This document shows positions 16,066-25,988 of a stretch of DNA of 64,000 nucleotides, piece by piece. The stretch is taken from NCBI GenBank assembly GCA_029202545.1, contig CP119311.1, positions 4,092,001 through 4,156,000 of the forward strand, in the 5' to 3' direction. The translations under genes were made by a program, and so were the position numbers. How positions within the stretch are numbered: the stretch's first letter is position 1; each line of letters opens with the position of its first letter. The DNA comes from Candidatus Pseudobacter hemicellulosilyticus. Lineage in GTDB: Bacteria; Bacteroidota; Bacteroidia; Chitinophagales; Chitinophagaceae. The notes under the pieces were generated by a model. That model was not told the origin of the DNA. It did not search any database and saw only the letters and a program-made list of their open reading frames with translations.

Positions 16066-17763
16066 ATGAAAACAACAACTTACTATATGCTGCTCGGGAT
16101 ACTGGCCATGACGGTGGCCAGCTCCTGCGAAAAGAAACTGACAGAATACAATCCCGGCAGCGCTACTGCTGACAACGTATTCAATACACCGGTGGGGTAT
16201 GAAAGTGGCGTGAGCGCCGCCTATACCTATAACCGCTGGTTATGGGGTAAGGAGGCTGGTTATCACCTGCTGGAAGCGGGCAGTGATCTGTGGCTGAGTG
16301 GCGTGGATGATCCCAATACCGAACTGACCCAGTACACCACGGGGATGAACCCGGCCAATGCCATCATTGCGGCTATCTGGTCCAGGATGTATTCGGCAGT
16401 CAATCTCTGCAATGCCCTGATCAGCAGGGTAGGCAATTCCGGTCTGCCGGCGGCTACGCAATCCATCCGGGAAGGCGAGCTGCGCATGCTGCGGGCCTGG
16501 TATTATTTTACAATTGTGCAAACCTGGGGCGGCGTGCATTTCAGCCTGGAAGAAACAACGGGTATTGTGACCACGGCCAACCGGACGCCGGAGGCGGATT
16601 TCTACCAGCAGATCATTGAAGACCTCCGCCAGGCCATAGACCGGCTGCCTGTTACTACCCAGGATAATGGCCGGGCCACAAAGCCGGCCGCCGAAGCATT
16701 TTTATCGAAAGTGTTCCTGATCCGCGGGCAGTACGACAGCTGCTATAAATATGCCGACAAGGTGATCAATGGCTACAGCTTTGACCTGCAGCCGGTATAT
16801 GCCGATCTCTGGAATATGAGTAACCAGGCCGGCAAAGAGATCATCTGGTCCGTGAACTATACCACCAACCTGACCATGAATGATTTTACCGGTCCTGCCG
16901 GCGCTATTGTGTATCCCGGCGGTCATGCCCGGGGCGCCAATAATGGTCACCTCATGTTCCTCCAGAAATACGATGTACGGAATGGTATGGAGCGGAGCAT
17001 TGCCTACGGCCGGCCTTTCAGCAGGTGGATGCCTTCGCTTTTCCTGGTGGATCTTTTTGACGCCAGCATTGATACACGCTACAATGCCAGTTTCCAGGGA
17101 CTCTGGATCAGTAACAAGACCAGCTCCACTACCTATAAGCGCAAACTCACTACCGGTGCAGAAGCCAGCTTTACCATTAACCCCGGCGATACCTCCCATT
17201 ATATCACCAGAGAAGTGGTGGACAATGGTTTCCGGGACAGCCGCAAGTATGAAATATTTGACCGCAACGATATGTACAATGCCAACGGTACACCGAGGAA
17301 CAATTCCAATTTCCTGTCGCTCAAAAAATTCCTGGACCCTACGCGGCCATCCATAGCAGAGCAGCAGAGCGCCCGGGATGCCTTCATTTTCCGGCTGGCG
17401 GATATTTACCTGACGGCTGCGGAAGCCAAACACCTGTTGGGCGATAATGCCACTGCTGCCAGCCTGATCAACGAAGTGCGGCGCAGAGCAGCCGTTCCCG
17501 GACATGAATCGGAGATGGAGATCAGTGAAGGGGCCGTGACCCTGGATTTTATCCTGGATGAACGGGCCCGGGAGCTGGCAGGCGAACAGTGGCGCTGGAT
17601 AGACCTGAAGCGGACCGGCAAGCTGGTGGAAAGAGTGAAGGCCCACAATCCCCAGGCGGCAGGCAATATCAGCGATTTCCATGTGCTGCGGCCCATCCCG
17701 CAGTTACAGCTGGATGCGGTGACCAATAAAAATGAATTTATACAGAACGAGGGCTATCAATAG
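16066..17763 (+). CDS. SusD/RagB-family surface lipoprotein (module 1)
   Basis: 565 residues from ATG 16066, 20 bp after susC. An earlier in-frame start at 16021 lies inside susC and lacks a signal. The lipobox is VASSC-EKK. SusD features are an alpha-helical TPR-like core (AWYYFTIVQTWGGVHFSLEE) and the C-terminal pattern LDERARELAGEQWRWIDLKR, ending in NKNEFIQNEGYQ. It forms the lid of the SusC transporter and binds substrate at the cell surface. It is the last gene of module 1; no glycosidase follows. Confidence 0.95.
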   Translation: MKTTTYYMLLGILAMTVASSCEKKLTEYNPGSATADNVFNTPVGYESGVSAAYTYNRWLWGKEAGYHLLEAGSDLWLSGVDDPNTELTQYTTGMNPANAIIAAIWSRMYSAVNLCNALISRVGNSGLPAATQSIREGELRMLRAWYYFTIVQTWGGVHFSLEETTGIVTTANRTPEADFYQQIIEDLRQAIDRLPVTTQDNGRATKPAAEAFLSKVFLIRGQYDSCYKYADKVINGYSFDLQPVYADLWNMSNQAGKEIIWSVNYTTNLTMNDFTGPAGAIVYPGGHARGANNGHLMFLQKYDVRNGMERSIAYGRPFSRWMPSLFLVDLFDASIDTRYNASFQGLWISNKTSSTTYKRKLTTGAEASFTINPGDTSHYITREVVDNGFRDSRKYEIFDRNDMYNANGTPRNNSNFLSLKKFLDPTRPSIAEQQSARDAFIFRLADIYLTAAEAKHLLGDNATAASLINEVRRRAAVPGHESEMEISEGAVTLDFILDERARELAGEQWRWIDLKRTGKLVERVKAHNPQAAGNISDFHVLRPIPQLQLDAVTNKNEFIQNEGYQ

Positions 17764-17769
17764 TTTTTT

Positions 17770-17842
17770 GGCGCCTGGTTATTCTACAGCAAGCAGCAAG
17801 TGGGTGTCTCCGGGTAAAACCGGGGGCGCCCTTTTTATTTTT
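17770..17842 (+). terminator. Terminator after the module 1 susD
   Basis: GGCGCCTGGTT (17770-17780) pairs with AACCGGGGGCGCC (17818-17830) allowing a two-base bulge, and a T-rich run (17832-17842) follows. It lies just after susD and runs into the end of the convergent sigma factor gene. Confidence 0.45.
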
Positions 17843-18413
17843 GTCCTGTTACGGCCAGGAACACAATGAGCAGGACCATATCTTTCAGGTGTACCCGGAC
17901 ATGCCTCAGGGCATGCGTCAGCTGGTTCTCCACGGTGCGTTTGGAAATGCCCAGCCGTTGTGCTATCTCCTCACTGGTCATATACTCAAACCGGCTCAGG
18001 CGGAAGATCTCCTGGCAACGGGCGGGCAATTGCAATAGTATCTGTTGTAACTGATCGTACAGCTCAGCCTGCCGGATATCGTTATCTGCGCTATTGGCTG
18101 CCATCATATTTTCCGGCAGCTCATCACTGACCACTACTGCCGCCCTTTCTTTTTTTCGGGAGTATACCTGGTATCGGGTAGCCGTTAGTAAAAACGCGGG
18201 AAAGGAATGTACCTGAAGCGTATGGCGCCTGGTCCAGATGCTGAGAAATATATCATGAACAATCTCCTGGCTGGCAGCTTTATCGTTCAGGTATTTATTG
18301 GCTGTTTTATATACCGGCACCCAGTATCGGTCGAAGAGAAGGTTAAAAGCATGCGGATCGTTTTGGCGGATGGCATTCCACAAACTGCTATCGGACTGGT
18401 CTGCCTGGGACAT
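17835..18413 (-). CDS. FecI-type ECF sigma factor (module 2)
   Basis: 192 residues. Region 2 (FNLLFDRYWVPVYKTANKYL, ASQEIVHDIFLSIWTRRHTL) and region 4 HTH (LPARCQEIFRLSRFEYMTSE, EEIAQRLGISKRTVENQLTHAL) are both complete, and a short hydrophobic tail (MVLLIVFLAV) is typical of this subfamily. Unlike in the other modules it is transcribed away from its anti-sigma gene, sharing a 116-bp divergent region with fecR at 18530. That arrangement could let the sigma factor control both directions. Confidence 0.9.
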   Translation of the reverse strand: MSQADQSDSSLWNAIRQNDPHAFNLLFDRYWVPVYKTANKYLNDKAASQEIVHDIFLSIWTRRHTLQVHSFPAFLLTATRYQVYSRKKERAAVVVSDELPENMMAANSADNDIRQAELYDQLQQILLQLPARCQEIFRLSRFEYMTSEEIAQRLGISKRTVENQLTHALRHVRVHLKDMVLLIVFLAVTGQK

Positions 18414-18476
18414 TTTAAATCGTTTTAAGGATCGGGGGGAAAGTTAAGGGCAAAAATTAGGATAAAAAAAATATTC

Positions 18477-18528
18477 AAAAGGCCGTGCGTTGAAGTGGCT
18501 TTTGCATACTCTTAGGCAAAGGCCTTTT
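18477..18528. promoter_or_regulatory. Inverted repeat next to the module 2 fecR start
   Basis: AAAAGGCC (18477-18484) is complementary to GGCCTTTT (18521-18528), whose end touches the fecR ATG at 18530. In a transcript from the divergent region this stem would hide the start codon surroundings; as DNA it could be an operator. Both readings are inference. Confidence 0.3.
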
Positions 18529-18529
18529 T

Positions 18530-19696
18530 ATGACCAGGGACGAATTCCTTATAGTATACCAGCGATATTTGAACGGAGCTTGCACACCGGAGGAGCTTGA
18601 GCAGCTGTATGCGTACCAGGATGAGATGGAACTGGAAGATGCCGGATGGAACGAAGCGCCTGAGTTGGAGGCTATTACCAGGGAAGCCATCAAAGCCAGG
18701 CTGAACGGGCATATACAAAGGCCCCGGCCCCTGCACAGGCAAATGCCGGTCTGGCTCTCATGGGCTGCAGCTGCTGTACTGGCAGGACTGGTTTTTGGAA
18801 GTCTTTACCTGGCCGTTCATCGTAACCAGGAGGCGCCCGCCACGGCTGCCAGGCCCACCGCAGCCGGACAACGACCGCTGGCGCCCGATACGGCAGGCAG
18901 GAAGACTTACCTGACATTGGGCAATGGCCAGGTGATCTCACTGACGGATGCGGCCAATGGCGCCATCAGCAGTTTATCCGGTATTGTGACCAGTAAACAG
19001 GAAGATGGCCTGGTAACCTACCAGGCTGTTGCTGGTACAGGGCCACAGGCTGTTCCGGATACCAACAGTATACAGACCCCTTATGGCGATAAGTTTTCCA
19101 TCACGCTGGCCGATGGTTCCAAAGTATGGCTGAATGCCACATCAGGACTACGTTTCCCGGTATTTTTTACCGGTAATAAGCGGGAAGTATACCTGACCGG
19201 CGAAGCCTGTTTTGAAGTAAAAGCCCATCCGGAGCGGCCATTTATTGTGCATGTAAATGGCGTGGCCGTGGAGGCGTTGGGAACCCTGTTCAATATCAAA
19301 TCCCATAGCAACGAAAGAAATACAGTGGCCACGCTGTTGTCCGGTGCGGTACAGGTGACCCTGCCGGCAAAAAAAGAATTGCTGCAGCCAGGGCTGCAGG
19401 CGCTGTATGATGCAGAAACCGGGCGGCTGCGGGTTCAGAAGGCCAATACGCGTACGGTGCTGGCCTGGCGGGAGGGGATCTTTGCCTTTGAGCATGACCC
19501 GGTATCAGAGATCATGTACGAGATAGGACGCTGGTATAACAGGGAGATTGTTTTTGTACACGGCAATAGCAATAAGCGGTTTACCTACACTTTTCAACGG
19601 AATGAATCATTGGAAGAGGCGCTGAAACGACTGGAACTGACAGGCAGCGTACAGCTGCAAACACACAACAATAAAATTATGGTTACTATACCGTAA
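18530..19696 (+). CDS. FecR-type anti-sigma factor (module 2)
   Basis: 388 residues. Membrane helix at about 72-96 (MPVWLSWAAAAVLAGLVFGS), FecR domain at about 185-280 (TPYGDKFSITLADGSKVWLN, LTGEACFEVKAHPERPFIVH, ALGTLFNIKSHSN) and a C-terminal DUF4974 domain (MYEIGRWYNREIVFVHGNS, ESLEEALKRLELTG). It should sequester the divergently encoded sigma factor and sense the state of the SusC at 19741, which starts 44 bp downstream. Confidence 0.92.
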   Translation: MTRDEFLIVYQRYLNGACTPEELEQLYAYQDEMELEDAGWNEAPELEAITREAIKARLNGHIQRPRPLHRQMPVWLSWAAAAVLAGLVFGSLYLAVHRNQEAPATAARPTAAGQRPLAPDTAGRKTYLTLGNGQVISLTDAANGAISSLSGIVTSKQEDGLVTYQAVAGTGPQAVPDTNSIQTPYGDKFSITLADGSKVWLNATSGLRFPVFFTGNKREVYLTGEACFEVKAHPERPFIVHVNGVAVEALGTLFNIKSHSNERNTVATLLSGAVQVTLPAKKELLQPGLQALYDAETGRLRVQKANTRTVLAWREGIFAFEHDPVSEIMYEIGRWYNREIVFVHGNSNKRFTYTFQRNESLEEALKRLELTGSVQLQTHNNKIMVTIP

Positions 19697-19740
19697 CATA
19701 CAACCCAACAGCTAACAATTTTTATTTAACATCTTGTCAA

Positions 19741-22700
19741 ATGAAAGATTCACCCGATTCCTGCCAGAACGGGAGCGGCAGCCTATTGCCCTCTCAGCAT
19801 CCTTTCCGGATCTTTTTTCTTCTTTCTGTTTTTCTTGCACTGTTATTACCTGCCCTGAGCTTTGGGCAAAACCAGCCTGTTACCTTACAGGCCAAGAGCG
19901 ATTCCCTTGAACTGATCCTGAAGAAACTTGAAAAGCAAACCGGCTTTTCGTTCATATACGAGAACGATCTGCTGGATAAAGCTGCGCCTGTCACTTTTAA
20001 TGCCGTCAACATGGCATTGAAAGAAGTACTGGAACTTTGTTTTCGCGACCAGCCGCTGGCCTATACTATACGCGGCAATTCCGTTATCCTGCGCAAAAAG
20101 GAAAGCCCGCCACAACGTTCCATCGTGGTCATCGGCAGTATTACCGACCCCAAAGGACAGGCCCTGCAGGGTGTGAATGTGCAGAGTAAAAGGCATACTG
20201 TCAATGTAACCAGCATGCAGGACGGCAGCTATTCCATTACCCTGCCCGGAGCAGAAGATGTACTGGTGTTCACCTATGTGGGATTCATGCCACAGGAAAT
20301 ACCGGTATCCAAAGCCGGCAGGCTGGATGTTTCCATGCAGGAAAAGCCTTCTCAGCTGGCGGATGTGGTAGTGGTGGCCTATGGCCAGCAAAAGAAGATC
20401 ACCACCATTGGTGCGCAGAGTACGGTGAAAGTAGACGACCTGAAACTGCCTTCAGCCAATCTCACCAATTCCATTGCAGGCCGGATTGCCGGTGTTATCG
20501 GCGTTCAGCGAAGCGGCGAACCGGGGTATGACAATGCCGAGATCTATATCCGTGGGATATCCACTTTTACCAGCAGCAGCCCGCTGGTGCTGGTAGACGG
20601 CGTGGAGCGCGGTTTTGCCAACGTGGATCCGGAGGACATCTCCAGTTTTAGTATTTTAAAAGATGCCTCCGCTACCGCGGTATACGGGGTGAGGGGCGCC
20701 AACGGAGTAATACTGATTCAGACGAAGTCGGGCAAGGTCGGCAAGCCGATGATCAATCTGCAGTATGACCAGGGCCTTACCCAGTTCACCCGCATACCTA
20801 AATTTGCAGATGGGGTTACCTATTTGAACATGGCCAACGAAGCCTATAAAAACAGCAATCCCAACGATCTGGTCCCCAAATATTCCCAGGAGCGTATTGA
20901 CAAGACCGCCAGCGGTGAAGATCCCGACCTGGCGCCCAATGTGAACTGGTTTGATGTGCTGTTCAAAAAATACGGGCAGAACCGCCGTGCCCGGGTGAAC
21001 GCCAGTGGCGGATCGCAGAATGCACAATATTACCTGTCGCTGGGTTATTACGATGAGACCGGCATGTTTGATACTGATCCGCTGGCCAATTACAACTCAC
21101 AGCTCAGGTTCACGCGTTACAACTTTACCTCTAACCTTAACCTGCGGCTGACAAAGACCACCAAGCTGGATTTTGGCGCATCGGGTTGGCTGAGCAATGG
21201 TAATTTCCCCGGCGCCAATACTCCTGATATATGGAGTGCCGCCTACCTGTTGCCGCCGGTAGTGATCCCTGATAAATATTCCAATGGCCTGTTCTCCCGA
21301 ATGGCTACCGGTACTTTGAATAATCCATACACCATGCTCACCCAAAGCGGTTATGTAACCGAGTTCAGGAGCCAGTTATGGAGCAATATCCGGGTAACGC
21401 AGGAGCTGGATGCCTTGCTGAAGGGATTATCTGCCACCGTCATGTACTCTTTCGATAATTATAATACCCATACCATCAGGCGTACCAAATCGGTGGACGG
21501 GTACATTGCCCGCAGCCGTGATAACAATGGCAACCTGGTCATGGAACAAACTTCCATCGGCAGCAATTACCTCGGTTACGAACGGCAGAACGGCGGCAGC
21601 CGGCAGTATTACACAGAAGCCGCCGTCAACTACCGGACAGCTATCGGGAAGAATGACCTGACCGGTATGGTGCTTTTCAATGCCTCTGATAAACAGGACG
21701 CATTTGCCGGTGATTATGTCAACTCTGTCCCTTACCGGTATGTTGGACTGGCGGGCCGTTTTACCTATGCCTACAACAACCGGTACCTGGCCGAAGCTAA
21801 TTTTGGGTATAACGGCTCCGAAACCTTTGAACCCAACAAACGATTTGGCTTCTTCCCTTCTTTTGGGGCCGGCTGGGTGGCTTCGGAAGAGAAATTCTTT
21901 GAGCCGCTGACCGATGCCGTGCAGTTCCTGAAATTCCGCTTTTCCTATGGTGAAGTGGGGAACAGCAATATTGGTGGCCGTCGCTTTGGCTATGTGTCAA
22001 CAGTAGGCGGCGGCAATGGCGGTTACTCTTTTGGCCGGGATGTCAATCGCACTATCGGTGGGTTGGATATTGATGAATATGCTGTGTCCGTGAGCTGGGA
22101 AAAGGCACAGAAGACAAACCTGGGCGTGGAGATCAAAACATGGAACAACCGCCTGTCGCTGACAGTGGACCTCTTCAATGAAAACCGCACCGGCATCTTC
22201 CGCAAACGGGGCGATGTACCTGTGTATAGCGGCATTCGTAACCTGCCCTGGGCCAACCTGGGTGAGATCCAGAACAAGGGCATTGACGCCACACTGGAAC
22301 TGAATGGTAAATGGGGGGATGTGAACCTTGACTTCCGCGGCAATTTCACCTGGAACCGTGCTATGGTGGTCAATGATGCCAATGCGCCTTTCCCTTATCC
22401 CTGGCAGCAGCGCATCGGCCGTAAATATGGCCAGCGTTTTGGGTATACCGCGCTGGGTTTATTCACCTCTGAAAAAGATGTACTCAGCAGTCCCTACCAG
22501 ACAGGCACCAACAAAGAGGGGGATATCAAATACAAGGACATGAATGCCGATGGTAAAATTGACAGCTATGACGCAGGCCCCATTGGTTATGGCAGCATGC
22601 CGGAAATTGTGTATGGCTTTGGTCCTACCATCAGCTGGAAAGGCTGGTCGCTGGCAGGCTGGTTCAAAGGCGTCAGTAAAGTGGATATTGACCTTAATGG

Positions 22701-23091
22701 AGATGGCTTGCAGCCTTTCTCCCAGGGGGGCGAATACGGCAACCTGCTGGCGCAGATCACTGACCGCTGGTATCCCGGCAGCACCAACCCGCATCCATTC
22801 TATCCCCGTCTTACATACGGCAATGACAATATGAACTATGCAACCAGCACCTGGTGGGTGAAGAACGGTGCGTTCCTGCGTTTGCAGACCCTGCAGTTAG
22901 GTTACACTTTCTCCAACAAACCCTGGCTGAAACAAATGGGTATGTCCAATATTAACCTGTATTTCCTGGGCAATAACCTGGCTACTTTCAGTGAGTTCAA
23001 GCTGTGGGATGTGGAGCTGGGCTCAGGCCGCGGGGCCCAATACCCGCTTGTGAAAACCTTTAATGCAGGCGTTAAGTTCACCTTCAGATAA
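19741..23091 (+). CDS. SusC/RagA-family TonB-linked transporter (module 2)
   Basis: 1116 residues. Signal sequence (IFFLLSVFLALLLPALSFGQ), STN domain (about 47-120; LELILKKLEKQTGFSFIYEN), carboxypeptidase-regulatory-like domain (about 130-205), plug (DVVVVAYGQQKKITTIGAQS; VDGVERGFANVDPEDISSF) and barrel. The STN domain again implies FecR signalling. The following SusD, discoidin lipoprotein and GH27 enzyme suggest that it imports galactose-bearing oligosaccharides. The stop overlaps an ATG at 23091 just before susD. Confidence 0.95.
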   Translation: MKDSPDSCQNGSGSLLPSQHPFRIFFLLSVFLALLLPALSFGQNQPVTLQAKSDSLELILKKLEKQTGFSFIYENDLLDKAAPVTFNAVNMALKEVLELCFRDQPLAYTIRGNSVILRKKESPPQRSIVVIGSITDPKGQALQGVNVQSKRHTVNVTSMQDGSYSITLPGAEDVLVFTYVGFMPQEIPVSKAGRLDVSMQEKPSQLADVVVVAYGQQKKITTIGAQSTVKVDDLKLPSANLTNSIAGRIAGVIGVQRSGEPGYDNAEIYIRGISTFTSSSPLVLVDGVERGFANVDPEDISSFSILKDASATAVYGVRGANGVILIQTKSGKVGKPMINLQYDQGLTQFTRIPKFADGVTYLNMANEAYKNSNPNDLVPKYSQERIDKTASGEDPDLAPNVNWFDVLFKKYGQNRRARVNASGGSQNAQYYLSLGYYDETGMFDTDPLANYNSQLRFTRYNFTSNLNLRLTKTTKLDFGASGWLSNGNFPGANTPDIWSAAYLLPPVVIPDKYSNGLFSRMATGTLNNPYTMLTQSGYVTEFRSQLWSNIRVTQELDALLKGLSATVMYSFDNYNTHTIRRTKSVDGYIARSRDNNGNLVMEQTSIGSNYLGYERQNGGSRQYYTEAAVNYRTAIGKNDLTGMVLFNASDKQDAFAGDYVNSVPYRYVGLAGRFTYAYNNRYLAEANFGYNGSETFEPNKRFGFFPSFGAGWVASEEKFFEPLTDAVQFLKFRFSYGEVGNSNIGGRRFGYVSTVGGGNGGYSFGRDVNRTIGGLDIDEYAVSVSWEKAQKTNLGVEIKTWNNRLSLTVDLFNENRTGIFRKRGDVPVYSGIRNLPWANLGEIQNKGIDATLELNGKWGDVNLDFRGNFTWNRAMVVNDANAPFPYPWQQRIGRKYGQRFGYTALGLFTSEKDVLSSPYQTGTNKEGDIKYKDMNADGKIDSYDAGPIGYGSMPEIVYGFGPTISWKGWSLAGWFKGVSKVDIDLNGDGLQPFSQGGEYGNLLAQITDRWYPGSTNPHPFYPRLTYGNDNMNYATSTWWVKNGAFLRLQTLQLGYTFSNKPWLKQMGMSNINLYFLGNNLATFSEFKLWDVELGSGRGAQYPLVKTFNAGVKFTFR

Positions 23092-23105
23092 TGCTTAAAC
23101 AGACA

Positions 23106-24899
23106 ATGATGAAACGTACATATCTATTATACAGCACACTGTTCATGCTGATCCTGGCAGCTGTTACAGGTTGTAAAAAATACCTGGACCAGGTGCCTAA
23201 CGACCGGATCACCATGGATGAAGTGTTCCGTAAAAAAAGCCCTTCCGAGCAATACCTGGCCAATATCTACAGCTATGTGAATGACGAATCCAATGAATGG
23301 AGCGAGTTTCCCTGGTTCGGCAATGCGGATGAAGGCGATGCCACCTGGTCCAGGCATCCCATTTATGAATTGAATATGGGGAATATTAATGCCGATATCA
23401 CCCGCTTTGATAAATGGGGATATTACTATAATGCCATCAGGTCCGCTACCTATTTCATGCAGCGTATTGACGAGAACATTGAAATACGCAATCTCAACGG
23501 CCAGCAGCTGATAGATCAGTATAAGGCAGAGGCCCGTTGCCTGCGTGCCTGTTATTATTTCATGCTCATGCGGCAATATGGTCCGGTGGTGCTGGTGGGG
23601 GATTCCGTGCTGGCCACGGATATTCCTGCCAATTCCATGCAGCTGGAGCGTAGCCCTTACGATGATTGCGTGAACTATGTAAGCGCAGAACTGGACAAAG
23701 CCGCTGAGGGATTGCCCCTGCTGCCATCCAGCAATGGGCAGGAGAGCAACCTGGAATACGGCCGCATGACCAAAGGCATCGCCCTGGCCATTAAAAGCAG
23801 GTTGTTGTTATATGCCGCCAGTCCTTTATACAATGGTAATGCCGATATGGCCGGTTTCAATACCAAGGAAGGTCAGCCGCTGATAGCGCAAAGTGTTGAT
23901 AAGGAAAAATGGAAAAGGGCCGCCGATGCCGCCAAAGCCGTGATAGACCTGGCCCTGTATTCCCTGTACAAGGATCCGGGTGGCGACGTGAAAAAAAGCC
24001 TGGAGGGCATTTTCTTCAAGGCTTGGAACGACGAACAGATCTTTGTGCGGAAAGCCAATAACCTCTATGAATGGGATACGCATGCCATGCCCAGGCAGGC
24101 TGGCGGCTGGTGCGGCCTGGCCGTTACCCAGGAACAGGTGGATGCCTATTTTATGAAGGACGGTCTTTCCATTACAGAATCTCCCCTGTATGCTGAAACT
24201 GGGTTTACCACGGTGAACGGTGTAAGTGTGTACAATATGTATCTGGACCGGGAGCCCCGTTTTTATACCAGTGTAACCTATAACAATAGCCTGTTCCAGG
24301 GCGGCAATATGCAAACTGCGGCGGCTATCAGCTTTTTCATATCAGGGTCCAATGGCAAGAACGGTCATCCTACGGACTATTCAAAGACCGGTTACCTGGT
24401 ACGCAAGAATGTAGGTACACAAACCAATTCAGGCAGCGGCGGCAACGGGCAGCGCCAGGAGCGGCCTATCATCCTGTTCAGACTGGGGGAGATCTATCTC
24501 AACTATGCCGAAGCCATGAATGAGTATGAGCCTGGTAATGTGGCTATCCTGCAATACCTGAACCTTATCCGGGAAAGGGCAGGCGTACCGCAATACGGCC
24601 AGGGCGTGGATCCCCTGCCTGCGCCCGCCTCACAGCAGGCCATGCGTGAAAAGATACATGCCGAACGCCGGGTAGAGCTGGCCTTTGAAGGACACAGGTG
24701 GTTTGATATCCGCCGCTGGAAAATAGCTCAGCAGGTAATGGGACAGCTGCATGGAATGGACATTAATAAGGACGGCAATGAATTTTACAAAAGGGTACCT
24801 GCCACTATTCACCTGTTCAGACCGGCCTACTACTGGATGCCCATCAGCCAATATGAGATGGACCGCTCTAAATTGATGGTCCAGAATCCCGGCTGGTAA
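23106..24899 (+). CDS. SusD/RagB-family surface lipoprotein (module 2)
   Basis: About 597 residues from ATG 23106 (or MKRTYLL at 23109; an ATG at 23091 overlaps the susC stop). Signal peptide with lipobox AAVTGC-KK. SusD features are KYLDQVPNDRITMDEVFRKK near the N-terminus, the ACYYFMLMRQYGPVVLVGD helix, and the C-terminal ERRVELAFEGHRWFDIRRWK followed by MVQNPGW. It partners the SusC at 19741. Confidence 0.95.
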   Translation: MMKRTYLLYSTLFMLILAAVTGCKKYLDQVPNDRITMDEVFRKKSPSEQYLANIYSYVNDESNEWSEFPWFGNADEGDATWSRHPIYELNMGNINADITRFDKWGYYYNAIRSATYFMQRIDENIEIRNLNGQQLIDQYKAEARCLRACYYFMLMRQYGPVVLVGDSVLATDIPANSMQLERSPYDDCVNYVSAELDKAAEGLPLLPSSNGQESNLEYGRMTKGIALAIKSRLLLYAASPLYNGNADMAGFNTKEGQPLIAQSVDKEKWKRAADAAKAVIDLALYSLYKDPGGDVKKSLEGIFFKAWNDEQIFVRKANNLYEWDTHAMPRQAGGWCGLAVTQEQVDAYFMKDGLSITESPLYAETGFTTVNGVSVYNMYLDREPRFYTSVTYNNSLFQGGNMQTAAAISFFISGSNGKNGHPTDYSKTGYLVRKNVGTQTNSGSGGNGQRQERPIILFRLGEIYLNYAEAMNEYEPGNVAILQYLNLIRERAGVPQYGQGVDPLPAPASQQAMREKIHAERRVELAFEGHRWFDIRRWKIAQQVMGQLHGMDINKDGNEFYKRVPATIHLFRPAYYWMPISQYEMDRSKLMVQNPGW

Positions 24900-24927
24900 T
24901 ATCTCCCACAACTATTAAAACCATTTT

Positions 24928-25887
24928 ATGTTTGCCAATAAGCTATCAATAGTTTGTTCACTCCTGCTGCTGACGGGCCTGTCTGGCTGTGAAAAGGAGT
25001 ACGACCTGCCCAGCCAGCCCATTGATTCCTATACAAAGATCTACATGCCGCAGGCAGTGACAAATCCTGCGGTGTATGAACTGTCCATTGCAGACACTGC
25101 ACAGTACCTGACCTATTCTGCCAGCTTTGGCGGCCAGGACTATCCCGGCAGTGACATCCCGGTTACGTTTGTGGTCAGCAATGAACTGATTGACAGTTTC
25201 AACCTGGCCAATGGTACCAGCTACGCTGCTTTGCCTGAAAAAAGCTATGTATTCAGTACTGCCAGCGCCATCATTCCGGCGGGTAAATTATCTACCGGCC
25301 CCCTGTCCATAGGAGTTACTACCGATGGCAACATGGATATGCTTACTGACTACCTGCTGCCCATAAGCATCGGCAAGGCCGGTGAAAAGGTGAACGATAA
25401 ACTGCGCACCACTTTTTTCAAAGTAAGGGCGCAGCCGGACCTGAACAATTATCCACCCTATGACCGCAGTGGCTGGAGCATCGTGGACTTTTCATCACAG
25501 GAAGCCAACGGAGAAGGCGCTAACAATGGGCGTGCTGTGTTTGTGCTGGATGATAATACTGCCACTTTCTGGCATACGCAGTGGCAGGGTGCTTCGCCCG
25601 CACCTCCGCATCATATTACCGTTGATATGGGAGAGGTGAAAACTGTGCATGGACTTTACTTTACGGCCCGTCAGAGCGCGGACAATGGTAAGCCCAGGGA
25701 TGTGCAGATACAGCTGAGTACTGATAATAGTACCTGGATAACTGCCCGGGAATTTACCCTGGCCAATACCAAAGAACTGCAATACCAGTTCCTGAAGTCA
25801 TTTACAGAAGCCCGCTATGTTAAAATGATTGTATTGAATACCTACAGCTCAACGGTTACGCACCTGGCTGATCTGAAGGTCTTCTGA
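24928..25887 (+). CDS. Lipoprotein with DUF1735-like and discoidin (F5/8 type C) domains
   Basis: 319 residues with a lipoprotein signal (LLLLTGLSGC-EKEYD). The N-terminal half (KIYMPQAVTNPAVYELSI, then VTFVVSNELIDSFNLANGT) is a DUF1735/BT_3987-like beta-sandwich. The C-terminal half (ATFWHTQWQGASPAPPHHIT, VDMGEVKTVHGLYF, RDVQIQLSTDNSTWI, ARYVKMIVLN) is a discoidin-type carbohydrate-binding fold. A surface glycan-binding role beside SusD is likely. It sits between susD and the GH27 enzyme in the same operon. Confidence 0.85.
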   Translation: MFANKLSIVCSLLLLTGLSGCEKEYDLPSQPIDSYTKIYMPQAVTNPAVYELSIADTAQYLTYSASFGGQDYPGSDIPVTFVVSNELIDSFNLANGTSYAALPEKSYVFSTASAIIPAGKLSTGPLSIGVTTDGNMDMLTDYLLPISIGKAGEKVNDKLRTTFFKVRAQPDLNNYPPYDRSGWSIVDFSSQEANGEGANNGRAVFVLDDNTATFWHTQWQGASPAPPHHITVDMGEVKTVHGLYFTARQSADNGKPRDVQIQLSTDNSTWITAREFTLANTKELQYQFLKSFTEARYVKMIVLNTYSSTVTHLADLKVF

Positions 25888-25988
25888 TGAAGCCAGCGTA
25901 AACAACACAGCCTCCGGCGCCCGTTTTATAAAGATCCGTTTGCCTGCCATTGTGCAGGCCTGGACCTGGAATTACGAAATAAATAATC